This document shows positions 20,269 through 29,400 of a stretch of 46,505 bases of DNA, piece after piece; within the stretch, counting starts at the first letter, position 1; every line of letters starts with the position of its first letter. Under the pieces are notes generated by a model, which saw only the letters and a list, made by a program, of their open reading frames with translations, was not told the DNA's origin and did not search any database. The DNA is from Elusimicrobiota bacterium (GTDB lineage Bacteria > Elusimicrobiota > Elusimicrobia > UBA1565): assembly GCA_002401485.1 (NCBI GenBank), contig NVTF01000062.1:1-46505 (forward strand). Direction: 5' to 3'. The position numbers and the translations under genes were made by a program.

Positions 20269-21186
20269 TTACCACTCGTCGGGAATTTTCAAGCGATCCC
20301 GGATTTCGGTCTCCATCTTTTTTAGGCATTGCTTCACAAACCTGGGATCCGTTCGTTTGATTGGGTAGAGGCTTTGAAATTCCTTCCACCCCTCACGCGC
20401 CTTCCCGATTTGCGCGTTGTCAAAATAGAGACGAAGCGACAGTGAAAGGAAGCCTCCGTAGTTCTTGGTGGAACGCGCGTTGATTTCACCGACCTCGCGG
20501 CGCACCTCTTCGATTCTCTTCTTGAAAAAGTTTCCGTACTCCCGAGAGACATTAACGAGTCGTTTGTCCCGCCAGGCGTATATCCGCGTCCGGAAGGCCC
20601 CTTCTGCCATTGTGTGAAACGACTTGCAGGTTGTCATGAAGTATTTTCCCAGCGGCCGGTCTTGAGAAATTATCTCCCAGGTTTTGTCCCCATCAATGCT
20701 GTCAAAACGCCCATGGTCGAAATCAGCGAGATGTCGAACCTTCCCGCGTGCGTAGCGATACACCCGCAGTTTTTGTTGGCCGATCCCCGGGAATATCGTG
20801 TGGTAGGCGAAGATGCGTGAGTGGTCGCCGGCAAGATCGTAGATGCGGCCCTCGCGGTGCGGTGAGGCAAGGGCGAGATCAATGCTCGATCCCGGATACA
20901 TATGAAGCGTGCGAATTTTTTTCTTCCCGACAAAATAGACATAAAGCCGTTCGGAAGCGCGGGAGCCGCCGCCTTTTTTATAAATGATCGTGACGAGTTT
21001 TCCGCCGCGGACGCGGGTGTAGGCTTTTTCGGAGGGGTGAAAGCCTTGGTTGCTGAGTCGGCGGATTTCCCTGTCCAGGGGGTCGGCCTTGTTAGTGGGG
21101 ACCTGAACCGAAGGCAAACGAATGCTGCGGGCGCCGTGGGCGAACGGCGGCGCGAAGAGTAGAAAAACGAAGATTGTTTTTACCAC
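20269..21186 (-). CDS. Exported hypothetical protein
   Basis: From the GTG at 21186 the protein has 305 residues and begins with a clear signal peptide (MVKTIFVFLLFAPPFAHGARS, cleavage after HGA). This start overlaps the stop codon of the upstream gene by 7 nt and is preferred over a start at 21285, which would hide the signal peptide. The mature part has beta-propeller-like blocks (RLYVYFVGKKKIRTLHMYPGSS region) and a helical C-terminal third. No family is recognised. It appears to be cotranscribed with the exported protein gene at 21180-21995, which has a similar beta-rich design. Confidence 0.7.
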   Translation of the reverse strand: MVKTIFVFLLFAPPFAHGARSIRLPSVQVPTNKADPLDREIRRLSNQGFHPSEKAYTRVRGGKLVTIIYKKGGGSRASERLYVYFVGKKKIRTLHMYPGSSIDLALASPHREGRIYDLAGDHSRIFAYHTIFPGIGQQKLRVYRYARGKVRHLADFDHGRFDSIDGDKTWEIISQDRPLGKYFMTTCKSFHTMAEGAFRTRIYAWRDKRLVNVSREYGNFFKKRIEEVRREVGEINARSTKNYGGFLSLSLRLYFDNAQIGKAREGWKEFQSLYPIKRTDPRFVKQCLKKMETEIRDRLKIPDEW

Positions 21187-21995
21187 GCGGCTCCGAAGCG
21201 CCGTTCCATTTCGGCGGCTTCCATACGTTCGCGGCGCCCACCGGGGTCGAACGCGACAAAAATCGGCCCCTCCCGCACGCAGCAAACCCAGCCGTCGCGA
21301 TCAACACGCAGCGTGGGAGCGGATGTCTCCGCATCCGGGACTCCGCGCACCCATGCGGTATCCTCTTTAAGATCGTAAACGCCGACGGCTTTTCCCCAAT
21401 TATCCTGCTCGGGAATTCTGCCTAGACCGCGGACGGCAAGACGGCTGCCGTCAGTCGAGAGGGAGAGCTCGTCTACGCGGCTCCAAACGGTGTAATTGAG
21501 CTCCAGTTTTACGTGTCCCCGTGGGCCGACTACGAGAATAAAGGGCCTCGATTTTTTATAGGGGCCGTTGTCCTGCAGGAGCAGCGCGAGGGTCCCGGTT
21601 TCAGAAATCTGGAGGGGGATTTCTCCCGCAGGCAATGCGCCTCCAAAGTGGCGCTCCCGCAGGCGTTGCTTCCAAACAGTTCTGCCGCCTTTTCGAACGA
21701 GTCTCAGGATAGAGGCGGATACAGCCATTTTCGCCGAGACAGCCCCCCGTGGGCTCCCGAGATGCAGCCCAAATTCTTCCGTTTTTTCATCGAGAACACA
21801 GAAAAAAGCCCCGTTTTTTGGGAATAAAAGTTGGCGTTTCCATTCCCCTTTTTTTGGCAGAGGAGGCAGGCTGCGGGTTCGTTTTTTCCCGTGTTTGTTC
21901 AGAAAGCTATAAGTGGGTTCTCCGGGAACCCAGTGAATGTCATTGGCAAAACAACGCCCAGGGAGAAACAAGAGGGATAACAAAATCAGCCGCAT
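21180..21995 (-). CDS. Exported hypothetical beta-rich protein
   Basis: The 271-residue protein starts with a signal peptide (MRLILLSLLFLPGRCFA, cleavage near residue 17). It consists of repeated beta-strand units such as SLSTDGSRLAVRGLG and TLRVDRDGWVCCVREGPIFVAFD, which suggest a beta-propeller. I do not recognise a specific family. TATACT ends 7 nt before the ATG, and the intervening GGGAAGG may serve as a ribosome-binding site if transcription starts earlier. It is divergent from speA and is followed by a second exported protein gene. Confidence 0.7.
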   Translation of the reverse strand: MRLILLSLLFLPGRCFANDIHWVPGEPTYSFLNKHGKKRTRSLPPLPKKGEWKRQLLFPKNGAFFCVLDEKTEEFGLHLGSPRGAVSAKMAVSASILRLVRKGGRTVWKQRLRERHFGGALPAGEIPLQISETGTLALLLQDNGPYKKSRPFILVVGPRGHVKLELNYTVWSRVDELSLSTDGSRLAVRGLGRIPEQDNWGKAVGVYDLKEDTAWVRGVPDAETSAPTLRVDRDGWVCCVREGPIFVAFDPGGRRERMEAAEMERRFGAAW

Positions 21996-22002
21996 CCTTC
22001 CC

Positions 22003-22008
22003 AGTATA
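22003..22008 (-). promoter_or_regulatory. TATACT -10 box for the exported protein gene
   Basis: On the minus strand TATACT ends 7 nt before the ATG at 21995. It stands back to back with the speA promoter at 22053-22061. Confidence 0.5.
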
Positions 22009-22052
22009 GCCGTAGAAGCAACACCAATGTAAGGCCATTTAATCGAGTTTTA

Positions 22053-22061
22053 TGGGATAAT
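22053..22061 (+). promoter_or_regulatory. Extended -10 box (TGGGATAAT) of speA
   Basis: TG-G-GATAAT ends 6 nt before the GTG start of speA at 22068. No Shine-Dalgarno sequence is present, so a leaderless message is likely. Confidence 0.55.
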
Positions 22062-22067
22062 AAGCAG

Positions 22068-24011
22068 GTGAAGAAGGACTGGTCTTCGAAGGAATCGGCC
22101 AAGCTCTACAACCTGAAGGGCTGGGGTCTGAACTATTTCCAGATCAACGAGGCAGGGCGACTCGCCTTTCACCCGCTTCGTAATTCCAAGCGGTCGATTG
22201 ATATCAAACACGTCGTTGATGATATTGTCAGCCGCGGGGTGAAACTTCCGGCGCTGATTCGTTTCCAGGATATTCTGCGGGATCGTGTTGCGACGCTCAA
22301 TCGTGCGTTTCGCCGCGCCATCAAGCAGTACAACTATCGAGGTCGCTATTTTGGCGTCTATCCGATTAAGGTGAACCAACTGCGTGAGGTGGTAGAGGAG
22401 GTTCTGGATGCGGGAAAGCCGTTTAACCTGGGTCTTGAAGCGGGTTCGAAGCCGGAATTAATGGCCGTGCTGGCAATGAATTCAAGCGACTCGCTCGCCA
22501 TTGTTAACGGCTATAAAGACTCCTCGATGATGCGCCTGGCCTGCGTCGGGACAAAAATCGGCCGCAAGATTATTGTTGTCATTGAAAAACTTTCGGAACT
22601 TGAAATGCTGCTCGATGCGGCCAAGGAAGAAAATGTCCGGCCGATGATCGGTCTGCGCGCCAAGTTGGAGACGGAGGGCAGCGGTAGGTGGGCGACCTCC
22701 GCTGGGCACAGCGCTAAGTTCGGCCTGACAACATCGGAAATTATTGCGGCGGTGCGCACGCTTGAAAAACGAGGCATGCTCGACTGCGCCAAACTCCTTC
22801 ACTTTCATATCGGATCCCAGGTCACTGATATTCGCGTTCTGAAAGAAGCGGTAAAAGAAGCCGCCCGGGTATACGCGAAACTCCACGGCATGGGTGTTCC
22901 GTTGGAGTATTTGGATTGCGGCGGTGGTCTCGGCGTTGACTACGAAGGTTCTAAGTCCTCGAGTGATCACTCGATGAATTACACCCTTGAAGAATATACA
23001 CGCGACGTCGTGTACGCGGTGCAGGAAGTGTGCCAAGAGGAAAAAGTGCCTGAGCCGAATCTTATTACCGAATCCGGCCGGGCGTTGACCGCCCATCACG
23101 CGATCCTTGTTGTGGATGCATTCGGGTCCATTGATACAACATCAGCGCCGATCTCTGTGGATGAAAGCCCGACGGAGCACAAGGTGGTGGACGAGATCCG
23201 CGAGGCTTTAAAGGGGCTAAACGAAGAAAATCTCGGCGAAAGTTTTCACGACGCCCAGCAGGCGCTGGAAGAGGCGTCAACAATGTTCCGTCTTGGGTTT
23301 CTGGGTCTTGAAGATAAAGCGAAGGTGGAGACGATGTACTGGAAGCTTTGCGGAGAAATCGCGGGGATCGCAAAGAACATCGAAAGCGTGCCGGAAGATG
23401 TTGAAGAAATGCTCCAGAACCTGCATGAGCAGTATCTTGTTAATTTTTCTGTTTTCCAATCACTCCCGGATATTTGGGCGATCGGTCAGATGTTCCCGAT
23501 CATGCCGCTGCACCGCCTGACGGAGGAGCCGATCCGCCGCGCCTCGCTGGCGGATATTACGTGCGATTCCGATGGGAAGGTTTCAAATTTTGTTTCCACG
23601 CAGGAAGATGCAACAACCCTGCCGTTGCATCCGCTTGACGGCAACCCTTATTACCTTGGGATATTCCTGATGGGCGCCTATCAGGCGACGATGGGGGATA
23701 TTCATAATCTGTTCGGGCGTGTCAATGAGGTGCATGTTTTTGAGGACGACGAAGAGCCTGGCGGATATTACGTCGAAGAGATTATTCGCGGACAGCGCAT
23801 TTGGGACGTGCTTGAGAGCATTCAGTACAACAAGTTTGAACTCGTGAAGATGGTGAAGGCCGCCATCGACAGCCGCATCAAGGCGGGCGCGCTAAAGAAA
23901 CGTGAAGGCGTCGATTTGTTGAACTACTATGAGTCGATGATGAAGGAATATACGTATATCGAACGCAAGGGGCAGCCTACCCCCGTTTTGTCCCCGACGC
24001 CCGCCAGCTGA
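22068..24011 (+). CDS. speA: Biosynthetic arginine decarboxylase
   Basis: The 647-residue PLP enzyme converts arginine to agmatine, the first step of one putrescine route. The cofactor lysine lies in FGVYPIKVNQ near residues 94-103. Other family blocks include LGLEAGSKPEL, KLLHFHIGSQ, YLDCGGGLGVDYEGS and ITESGRALTAHHA, in order. Size and motifs match the SpeA type rather than the short PvlArgDC type. The GTG start is supported by the extended -10 directly upstream. Its 3' end overlaps the convergent methyltransferase gene by 35 nt. A deoxyhypusine-synthase-like gene at 37417 may use a polyamine from this route. Confidence 0.96.
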   Translation: MKKDWSSKESAKLYNLKGWGLNYFQINEAGRLAFHPLRNSKRSIDIKHVVDDIVSRGVKLPALIRFQDILRDRVATLNRAFRRAIKQYNYRGRYFGVYPIKVNQLREVVEEVLDAGKPFNLGLEAGSKPELMAVLAMNSSDSLAIVNGYKDSSMMRLACVGTKIGRKIIVVIEKLSELEMLLDAAKEENVRPMIGLRAKLETEGSGRWATSAGHSAKFGLTTSEIIAAVRTLEKRGMLDCAKLLHFHIGSQVTDIRVLKEAVKEAARVYAKLHGMGVPLEYLDCGGGLGVDYEGSKSSSDHSMNYTLEEYTRDVVYAVQEVCQEEKVPEPNLITESGRALTAHHAILVVDAFGSIDTTSAPISVDESPTEHKVVDEIREALKGLNEENLGESFHDAQQALEEASTMFRLGFLGLEDKAKVETMYWKLCGEIAGIAKNIESVPEDVEEMLQNLHEQYLVNFSVFQSLPDIWAIGQMFPIMPLHRLTEEPIRRASLADITCDSDGKVSNFVSTQEDATTLPLHPLDGNPYYLGIFLMGAYQATMGDIHNLFGRVNEVHVFEDDEEPGGYYVEEIIRGQRIWDVLESIQYNKFELVKMVKAAIDSRIKAGALKKREGVDLLNYYESMMKEYTYIERKGQPTPVLSPTPAS

Positions 24012-24753
24012 CACCCTTATAATTGGAAAGGTGAACGTCCTCGAATGTCTCGGGGTCGAACCATGCGGCAATTTCTTCTTTCTTAAGAAACCACGTCTGA
24101 GGCGCGATGAGCTTGTCGAAAACGTTTTGCACGTTTTTCTTAAGGCCAAGCTTTCTGAAGTTTCCGAAATATTCAAAATACGGGAGAACGGGCTGCAGCG
24201 GCAGGAGATAAATCGTGTATACGAACGGGTAAAGCCCGAGGGTCAGCAGCCAAGCGAGCGCGTGAAGCAGCCCCGCCGGGAGTTTGAGAAGGCCCCAGCG
24301 CTTGAGGCCTTCGACCACGGTTCGGTTTAGAAAATTTCCCTCATAGGAATAGGCCCAGATGAGAATGCGTCCCCCCGGCTTCACGAGGGAGGCTAAATGT
24401 TTGAAGGTGGCCGCCGGGTTGTCGGTGTGATGGATGACGCCGATACAGAAGACGGCATCGAATTTTTCTTCAAAACGAATTTGGGCGATATCACCTTCCA
24501 CAACCTCGGCGTTCTTAAACGGTTCTATTTCCTTGCGCGCAATGTCGGCGCAATTTAGGTCGACGCCGACAATTTTTTTGGCGTGGGGGGCGACCATGGC
24601 GGTGTGGCTGCCGTGTCCGCAGCCCGCGTCGAGCACGCGTTTGCCGCGAAAGTCTTCAAACGTCCATGGGTGGATCCATTCCAGAAACAGGAATGTCGAG
24701 TCGTCTTTGTAGCGCGACCACTGTTCCGCCCATTCCTGCTGCTTTTTCTGCAT
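23977..24753 (-). CDS. Class I SAM-dependent methyltransferase
   Basis: The 258-residue protein has the SAM-binding motif VLDAGCGHGSHT (about residues 40-51), followed by IVGVDLN and the post-I motif FDAVFCIGVIHHTDNP. The C-terminal half contains a hydrophobic region (LLHALAWLLTLGLYPFVYTIYLLPL in part), suggesting contact with a membrane or lipid-linked substrate. It is the last gene of the minus-strand glycosylation cluster and lies 6 nt after the GT2 gene. The substrate is unknown; a lipid-linked sugar or surface polymer is a reasonable guess from context. It overlaps the end of speA by 35 nt. Confidence 0.85.
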   Translation of the reverse strand: MQKKQQEWAEQWSRYKDDSTFLFLEWIHPWTFEDFRGKRVLDAGCGHGSHTAMVAPHAKKIVGVDLNCADIARKEIEPFKNAEVVEGDIAQIRFEEKFDAVFCIGVIHHTDNPAATFKHLASLVKPGGRILIWAYSYEGNFLNRTVVEGLKRWGLLKLPAGLLHALAWLLTLGLYPFVYTIYLLPLQPVLPYFEYFGNFRKLGLKKNVQNVFDKLIAPQTWFLKKEEIAAWFDPETFEDVHLSNYKGVSWRASGTKRG

Positions 24754-24759
24754 GGAGGA

Positions 24760-25665
24760 TTAGTTTTTGAAGGGGTCCGTTGCCCTGTTTCGGCTGAGGC
24801 GGACCGAATCGATCAGGCATCCAATGAGAAAACATAGTACGGTGGCGATCAGGCTTCCCCCCGCCCAGTAAAAAGCCTTGTCCCCACCCGTGCAGGCAAA
24901 ACGCACCGCACAGACAATTGCGAATGTCAGCGGAACCAGGCAAAGACACACGACGAATTTAAGGGGGTTGTAGTAGAGGATCACCTGGGTCATGATTTGA
25001 AGCGTGCGCGGAATATCACGCAGCAGGCGCACCTTGGAACTGCCTTTTCGCCCTTCATAAGAAACGGGAACGAATTTAACGAATCGACCGGCCTGAAGAA
25101 AGGAAAGGGTCATGGTGGTGGAGAGAGAATAGCCGTAGCAGAGAATGGGCATCGTGCGCTCGACGGCGCTTTTGCGAAGAAGGCGGATACCGGAGTTTGC
25201 GTCAGGAATGTTCTGCCCCGCGATGAAGCTTGCCATCAGCAGATAGACTTTCCGCCGAAAGGATTCGAAGAGCCCTCCCCAAAATAGAGTCCCCTGTCGT
25301 GCGCCGACAACCATGTCAAATGCCGGGGCGAATTCAATAAGTTTCGGGATATCCGATGCCGGGTAGGTGCCGTCGGCGTCAATCATGAGAATCCAGTCGT
25401 GTTTCGCTTGTGCAAATCCGGTCAACAAAGATTTTCCATATCCCATATTCGCGGGGTGCTGCAGCACCTGCGCGCCCGCCGACTCCGCTTTTTGGGCGGT
25501 GGCATCGGATGACCCGTCATTAACAACGATGATTTCGAATGTATCGCTGGTGTAGCCCGCTTGTTCTAAAGTGGACGTGACCTCCCGTACGACTTCCGCG
25601 ACGCCGCCCTCTTCGTTGAAGGCCGGGATGACGACACTGAGGTTGACGGGATTCTCTTGGCTCAT
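24760..25665 (-). CDS. Family 2 glycosyltransferase, dolichyl-phosphate-mannose-synthase type, with membrane tail
   Basis: The 301-residue protein has a GT-A domain with SVVIPAFNEEGGV, VVNDGSSDAT (about 47-56) and MIDADGTYPASD (about 95-106), the DxD-type metal and nucleotide-sugar site. A C-terminal region from about residue 230 contains two to three membrane segments. Such enzymes load a sugar onto a polyprenyl phosphate, which then serves as donor for GT39-type membrane transferases. The next gene upstream, 25675-26940, is such a transferase. TAGAAT ends 6 nt before the ATG, so the gene may also have a leaderless internal promoter. Confidence 0.88.
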   Translation of the reverse strand: MSQENPVNLSVVIPAFNEEGGVAEVVREVTSTLEQAGYTSDTFEIIVVNDGSSDATAQKAESAGAQVLQHPANMGYGKSLLTGFAQAKHDWILMIDADGTYPASDIPKLIEFAPAFDMVVGARQGTLFWGGLFESFRRKVYLLMASFIAGQNIPDANSGIRLLRKSAVERTMPILCYGYSLSTTMTLSFLQAGRFVKFVPVSYEGRKGSSKVRLLRDIPRTLQIMTQVILYYNPLKFVVCLCLVPLTFAIVCAVRFACTGGDKAFYWAGGSLIATVLCFLIGCLIDSVRLSRNRATDPFKN

Positions 25666-25671
25666 AAGCGC

Positions 25672-25677
25672 ATTCTA
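25672..25677 (-). promoter_or_regulatory. TAGAAT -10 box before the GT2 gene
   Basis: On the minus strand TAGAAT ends 6 nt before the ATG at 25665, overlapping the stop-codon region of the upstream gene. No Shine-Dalgarno sequence is present. Confidence 0.4.
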
Positions 25678-26940
25678 AGATTCTTGGCGGTAGTTGCGCC
25701 ACAGGTCCATCAGTGAAATACCTCCGGCCGCCGCGAAAGCGAAGACGGCCGTGAGCGCCGGAACGTGGTAACGGGGAACCTTGTCGAATAGAATGTGAAT
25801 CGTGAAATACATGGGAACCAGCAAGAGGGGCCAAAACTTCGGCAGATCCTCGCGGCGTTTATAAAGTCCCAACAGCGCCAGCGCCCAGAGCAGGGCGTGT
25901 CCTCCGAGAAGCCCCAGGCGTATGAGGACCGGGGTCCAGGCTCCCGCCTGGCGATATTCTGAAATGGATTTATGCACGCCAAATACCGCGGAGTGGCTGG
26001 TGATCCAAAACCGCGGGAGGCGCTGGATAACAATCCATGCGTATTTGAAGGGATGTTTTTTAATCGTCGCTTTGCCTTCCCGCTGCATGCGCTGCTCGAG
26101 TTCCATGTAGGGATGAAATCCCGAGACGGGCTCCGTGGGCTCTAGGTAGCGCTCCTGTTGCGAGAGTTTGATATAGCGCCGAAAACCCTCATCGTAGGGA
26201 ACTCCTTCAATTATGAGTCCGGTGACCATGAGGCCGAAACCCGGACCCCGGCTGCAGAGAGTCCAATGGCCGAATTGTTGGTGGTTGCGATACTTCCAGG
26301 GAAATAAAACCGCGGCGAAAATGACGAGGTAGAGCACGGGTCCTTTCCAGTCGAGGGGTTTGCGAATGGCGAGCAGCGGGGCGGCCGCCAGCGGCAGCAG
26401 CAGCGTGCCCGGTCGCGTGAGGGTCGCAATGCCGATTACGAATGCGGAAACCGCGAGGGGGGCGAGTTTCCGGGTTCTTAGATACGCGAGCATTCCCGGG
26501 ACACTCAGGAGGACGAGAAAGATCATGAGGGTTTCCGCTTGGATGCGTGATTCGTAATGGATGAACACCGCGTAGAGCGCGCACATCCAGCCGGCGGTAA
26601 TGCCGGTTTTGTCATCGAAGGCGGAACACACAATCCAGAATAAGAGCCAGGCGGTAAAGGCGCCAAGAACCACCTGCACGAGGCGCACCGCGGTGTAGCT
26701 CCGACCGAATACCTTATAGAGGAATGCGAGAAAATACGGATAACCCGGGGCGCGGATGGATGTTTCCACGCCCGGGTTTAAGGCGAATCCTTGTCCTGTA
26801 GAGAGATGGTGCGCCATCCGGTCGTATTCAACCTGATCGGAATCGAGAATCGTTTGGGTGGGAAAAATCCCAAGAGCCGCCAGGCGAAGAAGGAGAGCTG
26901 CGATAAAAATCGCTAGGCCGTGACGCTGGAGGCGCGTCAA
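25675..26940 (-). CDS. GT39-type (ArnT/PMT-like) membrane glycosyltransferase
   Basis: With a TTG start at 26940 that overlaps the upstream stop codon (TTGA), the protein has 421 residues. It is strongly hydrophobic, with about ten membrane segments. After the first segment comes the acidic loop TILDSDQVEYDRMAHHL and the motif IRAPGYPYFLAFLY, both typical of the polyprenyl-phosphate-sugar-dependent GT39 family. Such enzymes move a sugar from a lipid carrier to lipid A, protein or polymer outside the inner membrane. An ATG at 27042 would lie deep inside the radical SAM gene and is not favoured. Confidence 0.82.
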   Translation of the reverse strand: MTRLQRHGLAIFIAALLLRLAALGIFPTQTILDSDQVEYDRMAHHLSTGQGFALNPGVETSIRAPGYPYFLAFLYKVFGRSYTAVRLVQVVLGAFTAWLLFWIVCSAFDDKTGITAGWMCALYAVFIHYESRIQAETLMIFLVLLSVPGMLAYLRTRKLAPLAVSAFVIGIATLTRPGTLLLPLAAAPLLAIRKPLDWKGPVLYLVIFAAVLFPWKYRNHQQFGHWTLCSRGPGFGLMVTGLIIEGVPYDEGFRRYIKLSQQERYLEPTEPVSGFHPYMELEQRMQREGKATIKKHPFKYAWIVIQRLPRFWITSHSAVFGVHKSISEYRQAGAWTPVLIRLGLLGGHALLWALALLGLYKRREDLPKFWPLLLVPMYFTIHILFDKVPRYHVPALTAVFAFAAAGGISLMDLWRNYRQES

Positions 26941-28535
26941 AAGACGTTCCGGGATTCCTGTCCGTTTTTGGAGCTCTCGGTCGCGAAGGCGTATTTGACC
27001 TTCGTTTGTCCCATCGAGAGGAGCATCAGAAAGCCGTCCCAATACTGGCGGATTTCGGCGAGCGTGCGAACGCGCAGTATTCGTTTGAGAATATAGGACG
27101 GGCGAAAATAAAAACGCTTAAACGCCTCGGCCTGAATCGCACGGACCTGATCGGGCGAGTCGTAGGCTTCGGGGAGATAGACCGGCACGCCGCGGCCGAG
27201 ATAGGAATGTGAGAGCAGGCGTCCGGATTTTAGGGCGAGGTCGTAAAGACCTGTTCCGGGCTCGGGGAAGAAGATGTTGAAGTTGGCGTAGTCGGGGTCG
27301 AGTTCCAATGCGAAGTCGATTGTTTTCTTTCCGATTTCGGGGGTTTCGTTGGGCAGGCCGACCATGAACGATCCCCGCACAATGATGCCGGCTTCTTTCG
27401 TCCAGCGGCAGGCGTCAACAGCCTGCTGCAGGGTGGCGCGCTTGTCTAGGAAGTCCAGCATCTCTTGGGTGCCGACTTCAAACCCGTAGAAAATATTCCA
27501 GCAGCCACTTTCTTTGGCCAACTTCAGAAGGTCCGGATCGACGAGATCGACCCGCGCATAGCCCGACCAGGAAATATCGATCTTATGCTTCTTGATGAGG
27601 CCGCAAAATTTTTCCACCCACTTCTTATTGATGAAGAAAATGTCATCCCAAAACTGAATTTCTTTAATCCCGTATTTGGCCTGGAGATGCTGTATTTCTT
27701 TGATGACCATTTCCGGCGAGTAACGACGGTATTTATCGGCGAAGCGGCCTGCTTGGAAACAGAAGTTGCAGCGGTAGGGGCAGCCTCGCGAGGTGACCAT
27801 GCTCGTCATGGGATGTCGGCGCACCTGGCCCGGCATGTTGCGGTAGAGGGAGAAATCGAATTGGTCCCAGTCGGGAAATCCAAAATTATCGAGTGAGCGC
27901 GACGTGTGCTCCTCGCCGTTTTTCTTGATTTCCGTATCGGTGCGGAAAAAGATTCCGTTGACCTTTTCGATCGACTCTCGCTTTTTATCGTAGAACTCAA
28001 GGATTTCAAGAAGGTCGCATTCCGCCTCGCCGTAAACGGCGATATCGGCAGGGATTTCTTTGAGAACGGATTCGCGGAAGGTGTAGACGTGAGGGCCGCC
28101 GATCAACACGAGAGCATCCTTGAGGATTGGATGCATGCGGACCTGGTCGATCGATTCGACCGCCTGCATGAAATTAGCGGTGAACACCGAGTAGCCGATA
28201 ATATCGGGCTTAAAATCGATGATTTTCTGTAAAAGATCATCGAAGTCATCGGAAAGGGCGCCGGCATCGTTTACAACAACCTCGCAGCCGTAATCCTTGG
28301 CGACGCGTGCGAGCATGCCGAGGCCCAGTGGGGGTGTATAACCGTAAACGTTTCCTTTCTTATTTTTTTTGTTGATCCCGTATCCCAATTTCATGTTGTC
28401 GTAGGGGACTGTGGTTAGGAAAACACGGATCGGCCGGGTGCGCGGGGTCGACCACATCGTTAATGGCGTCGTACGGAACGCTTCACGATGGGCGGCTTTA
28501 ACCTGGGTTTCGTCTACGAGATGGGCGTAAGACAT
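26937..28535 (-). CDS. B12-binding-type radical SAM protein
   Basis: The 532-residue protein has an N-terminal Rossmann-like B12-binding domain (about 30-180, PPLGLGMLARVAKDYGCEV through IGGPHVYTF). A radical SAM domain follows, with the iron-sulfur motif C-PYR-C-NF-C near residues 250-260 (RGCPYRCNFCF). Members catalyse methylations, ring changes or methylthiolations at unreactive carbons, often in hopanoid, lipid or secondary metabolite pathways. It is embedded in a cluster with glycosyltransferases and methyltransferases. The ATG has GAAGG about 8 nt upstream. The reaction cannot be predicted. Confidence 0.88.
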   Translation of the reverse strand: MSYAHLVDETQVKAAHREAFRTTPLTMWSTPRTRPIRVFLTTVPYDNMKLGYGINKKNKKGNVYGYTPPLGLGMLARVAKDYGCEVVVNDAGALSDDFDDLLQKIIDFKPDIIGYSVFTANFMQAVESIDQVRMHPILKDALVLIGGPHVYTFRESVLKEIPADIAVYGEAECDLLEILEFYDKKRESIEKVNGIFFRTDTEIKKNGEEHTSRSLDNFGFPDWDQFDFSLYRNMPGQVRRHPMTSMVTSRGCPYRCNFCFQAGRFADKYRRYSPEMVIKEIQHLQAKYGIKEIQFWDDIFFINKKWVEKFCGLIKKHKIDISWSGYARVDLVDPDLLKLAKESGCWNIFYGFEVGTQEMLDFLDKRATLQQAVDACRWTKEAGIIVRGSFMVGLPNETPEIGKKTIDFALELDPDYANFNIFFPEPGTGLYDLALKSGRLLSHSYLGRGVPVYLPEAYDSPDQVRAIQAEAFKRFYFRPSYILKRILRVRTLAEIRQYWDGFLMLLSMGQTKVKYAFATESSKNGQESRNVF

Positions 28536-28592
28536 TCTGGACCTTCTACGTCAGGATAACCACGATTTATGAGGCTGTCAATGTAGCAATTG

Positions 28593-29294
28593 TTACGGTT
28601 TTTTCGAGACTTCTGCGAGTAAAAAGAGCTGGCAGCCGTTTGATTTGGAGTTGATCGTGAAAAGCGCATACAGCATATGGCAGATTCCCTTTGCTAATAA
28701 GCCGTATTTCCCGGAACCAAATCCTTCGATCATGGCCCCGGGGACCCAATCCTGGGCCGCTTTGTATAAAGAGTGGAAAGGGAAGCCCCAGGCGAAGGCG
28801 CGCGTGACCTTAAATCCGGCGGCCTCAACCTTCTGTTTTAGGTCCGAGAGGGAATAATGCCGGATATGCCCCATGTGTTGATCGGTCCGGCGGATGGCTC
28901 CGGCGGGAACTGTGATGAAGAGATGTTTTCCGCAAACCGAGCGGATGTTTTTAAGCGCCGCGGCATCGTCTGGAATGTGTTCCAGAACTTCCGTTGCGAT
29001 GACCAGGTCGAAGATCTGGTCGGGCTTCTCCTCGGCGATGTTCATATTGAAATACGAATCCATTTGATCCGCGAGTCGGGGTTGGTCGCTGTCGTATTCG
29101 AGGCCGTAGGTTTTTTTCCCAAAACGGTCTTTTAAATAGAGAGCGAGGCTTCCGTCGCCGCAGCCGACATCAAGAACGCTGTCGAAATCGAGGGTCTCAA
29201 CAATGCCGGCGAGGATTTCGCGTCTTTGCCTGCTTGCGGGATTGTAGATGAAGAAGTCGTTCCACTGCGACATGTGCTCCGGGGTATAACCCAT
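28593..29294 (-). CDS. Class I SAM-dependent methyltransferase
   Basis: The 233-residue protein shows VLDVGCGDGSLALYL (about residues 40-54), the SAM-binding motif I, and FDLVIATEVLEHIPDDAAALKNI, a motif II/III pattern of small-molecule or lipid methyltransferases. The second half has WGFPFHSLYKAAQDW and a hydrophobic end, suggesting a membrane-related substrate. It heads the minus-strand cluster with the radical SAM and glycosyltransferase genes. An extended -10 (TGCTACACT, 29312-29304) ends 9 nt before the ATG. Confidence 0.85.
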   Translation of the reverse strand: MGYTPEHMSQWNDFFIYNPASRQRREILAGIVETLDFDSVLDVGCGDGSLALYLKDRFGKKTYGLEYDSDQPRLADQMDSYFNMNIAEEKPDQIFDLVIATEVLEHIPDDAAALKNIRSVCGKHLFITVPAGAIRRTDQHMGHIRHYSLSDLKQKVEAAGFKVTRAFAWGFPFHSLYKAAQDWVPGAMIEGFGSGKYGLLAKGICHMLYALFTINSKSNGCQLFLLAEVSKKP

Positions 29295-29303
29295 TGAGGG
29301 GGC

Positions 29304-29312
29304 AGTGTAGCA
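29304..29312 (-). promoter_or_regulatory. Extended -10 box (TGCTACACT) of the methyltransferase gene
   Basis: On the minus strand TG-C-TACACT ends 9 nt before the ATG at 29294. The same nine bases occur before the squalene/phytoene synthase gene (15805-15797). Confidence 0.5.
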
Positions 29313-29371
29313 GTTTGATTTATGGGCTCGGTGGTTTGACGGGGAGCCCTAGAACCGCTTTCGATAATAGG

Positions 29372-29400
29372 TTGACTTCTTATTAGCGTAAGTGTACCCT
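29372..29400 (+). promoter_or_regulatory. Sigma-70-type promoter of the Fic gene
   Basis: TTGACT (29372-29377) is followed after 17 nt by TACCCT (29395-29400). The long palindrome at 29381-29410 covers the spacer and -10 box, an arrangement expected for repression. Confidence 0.6.
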
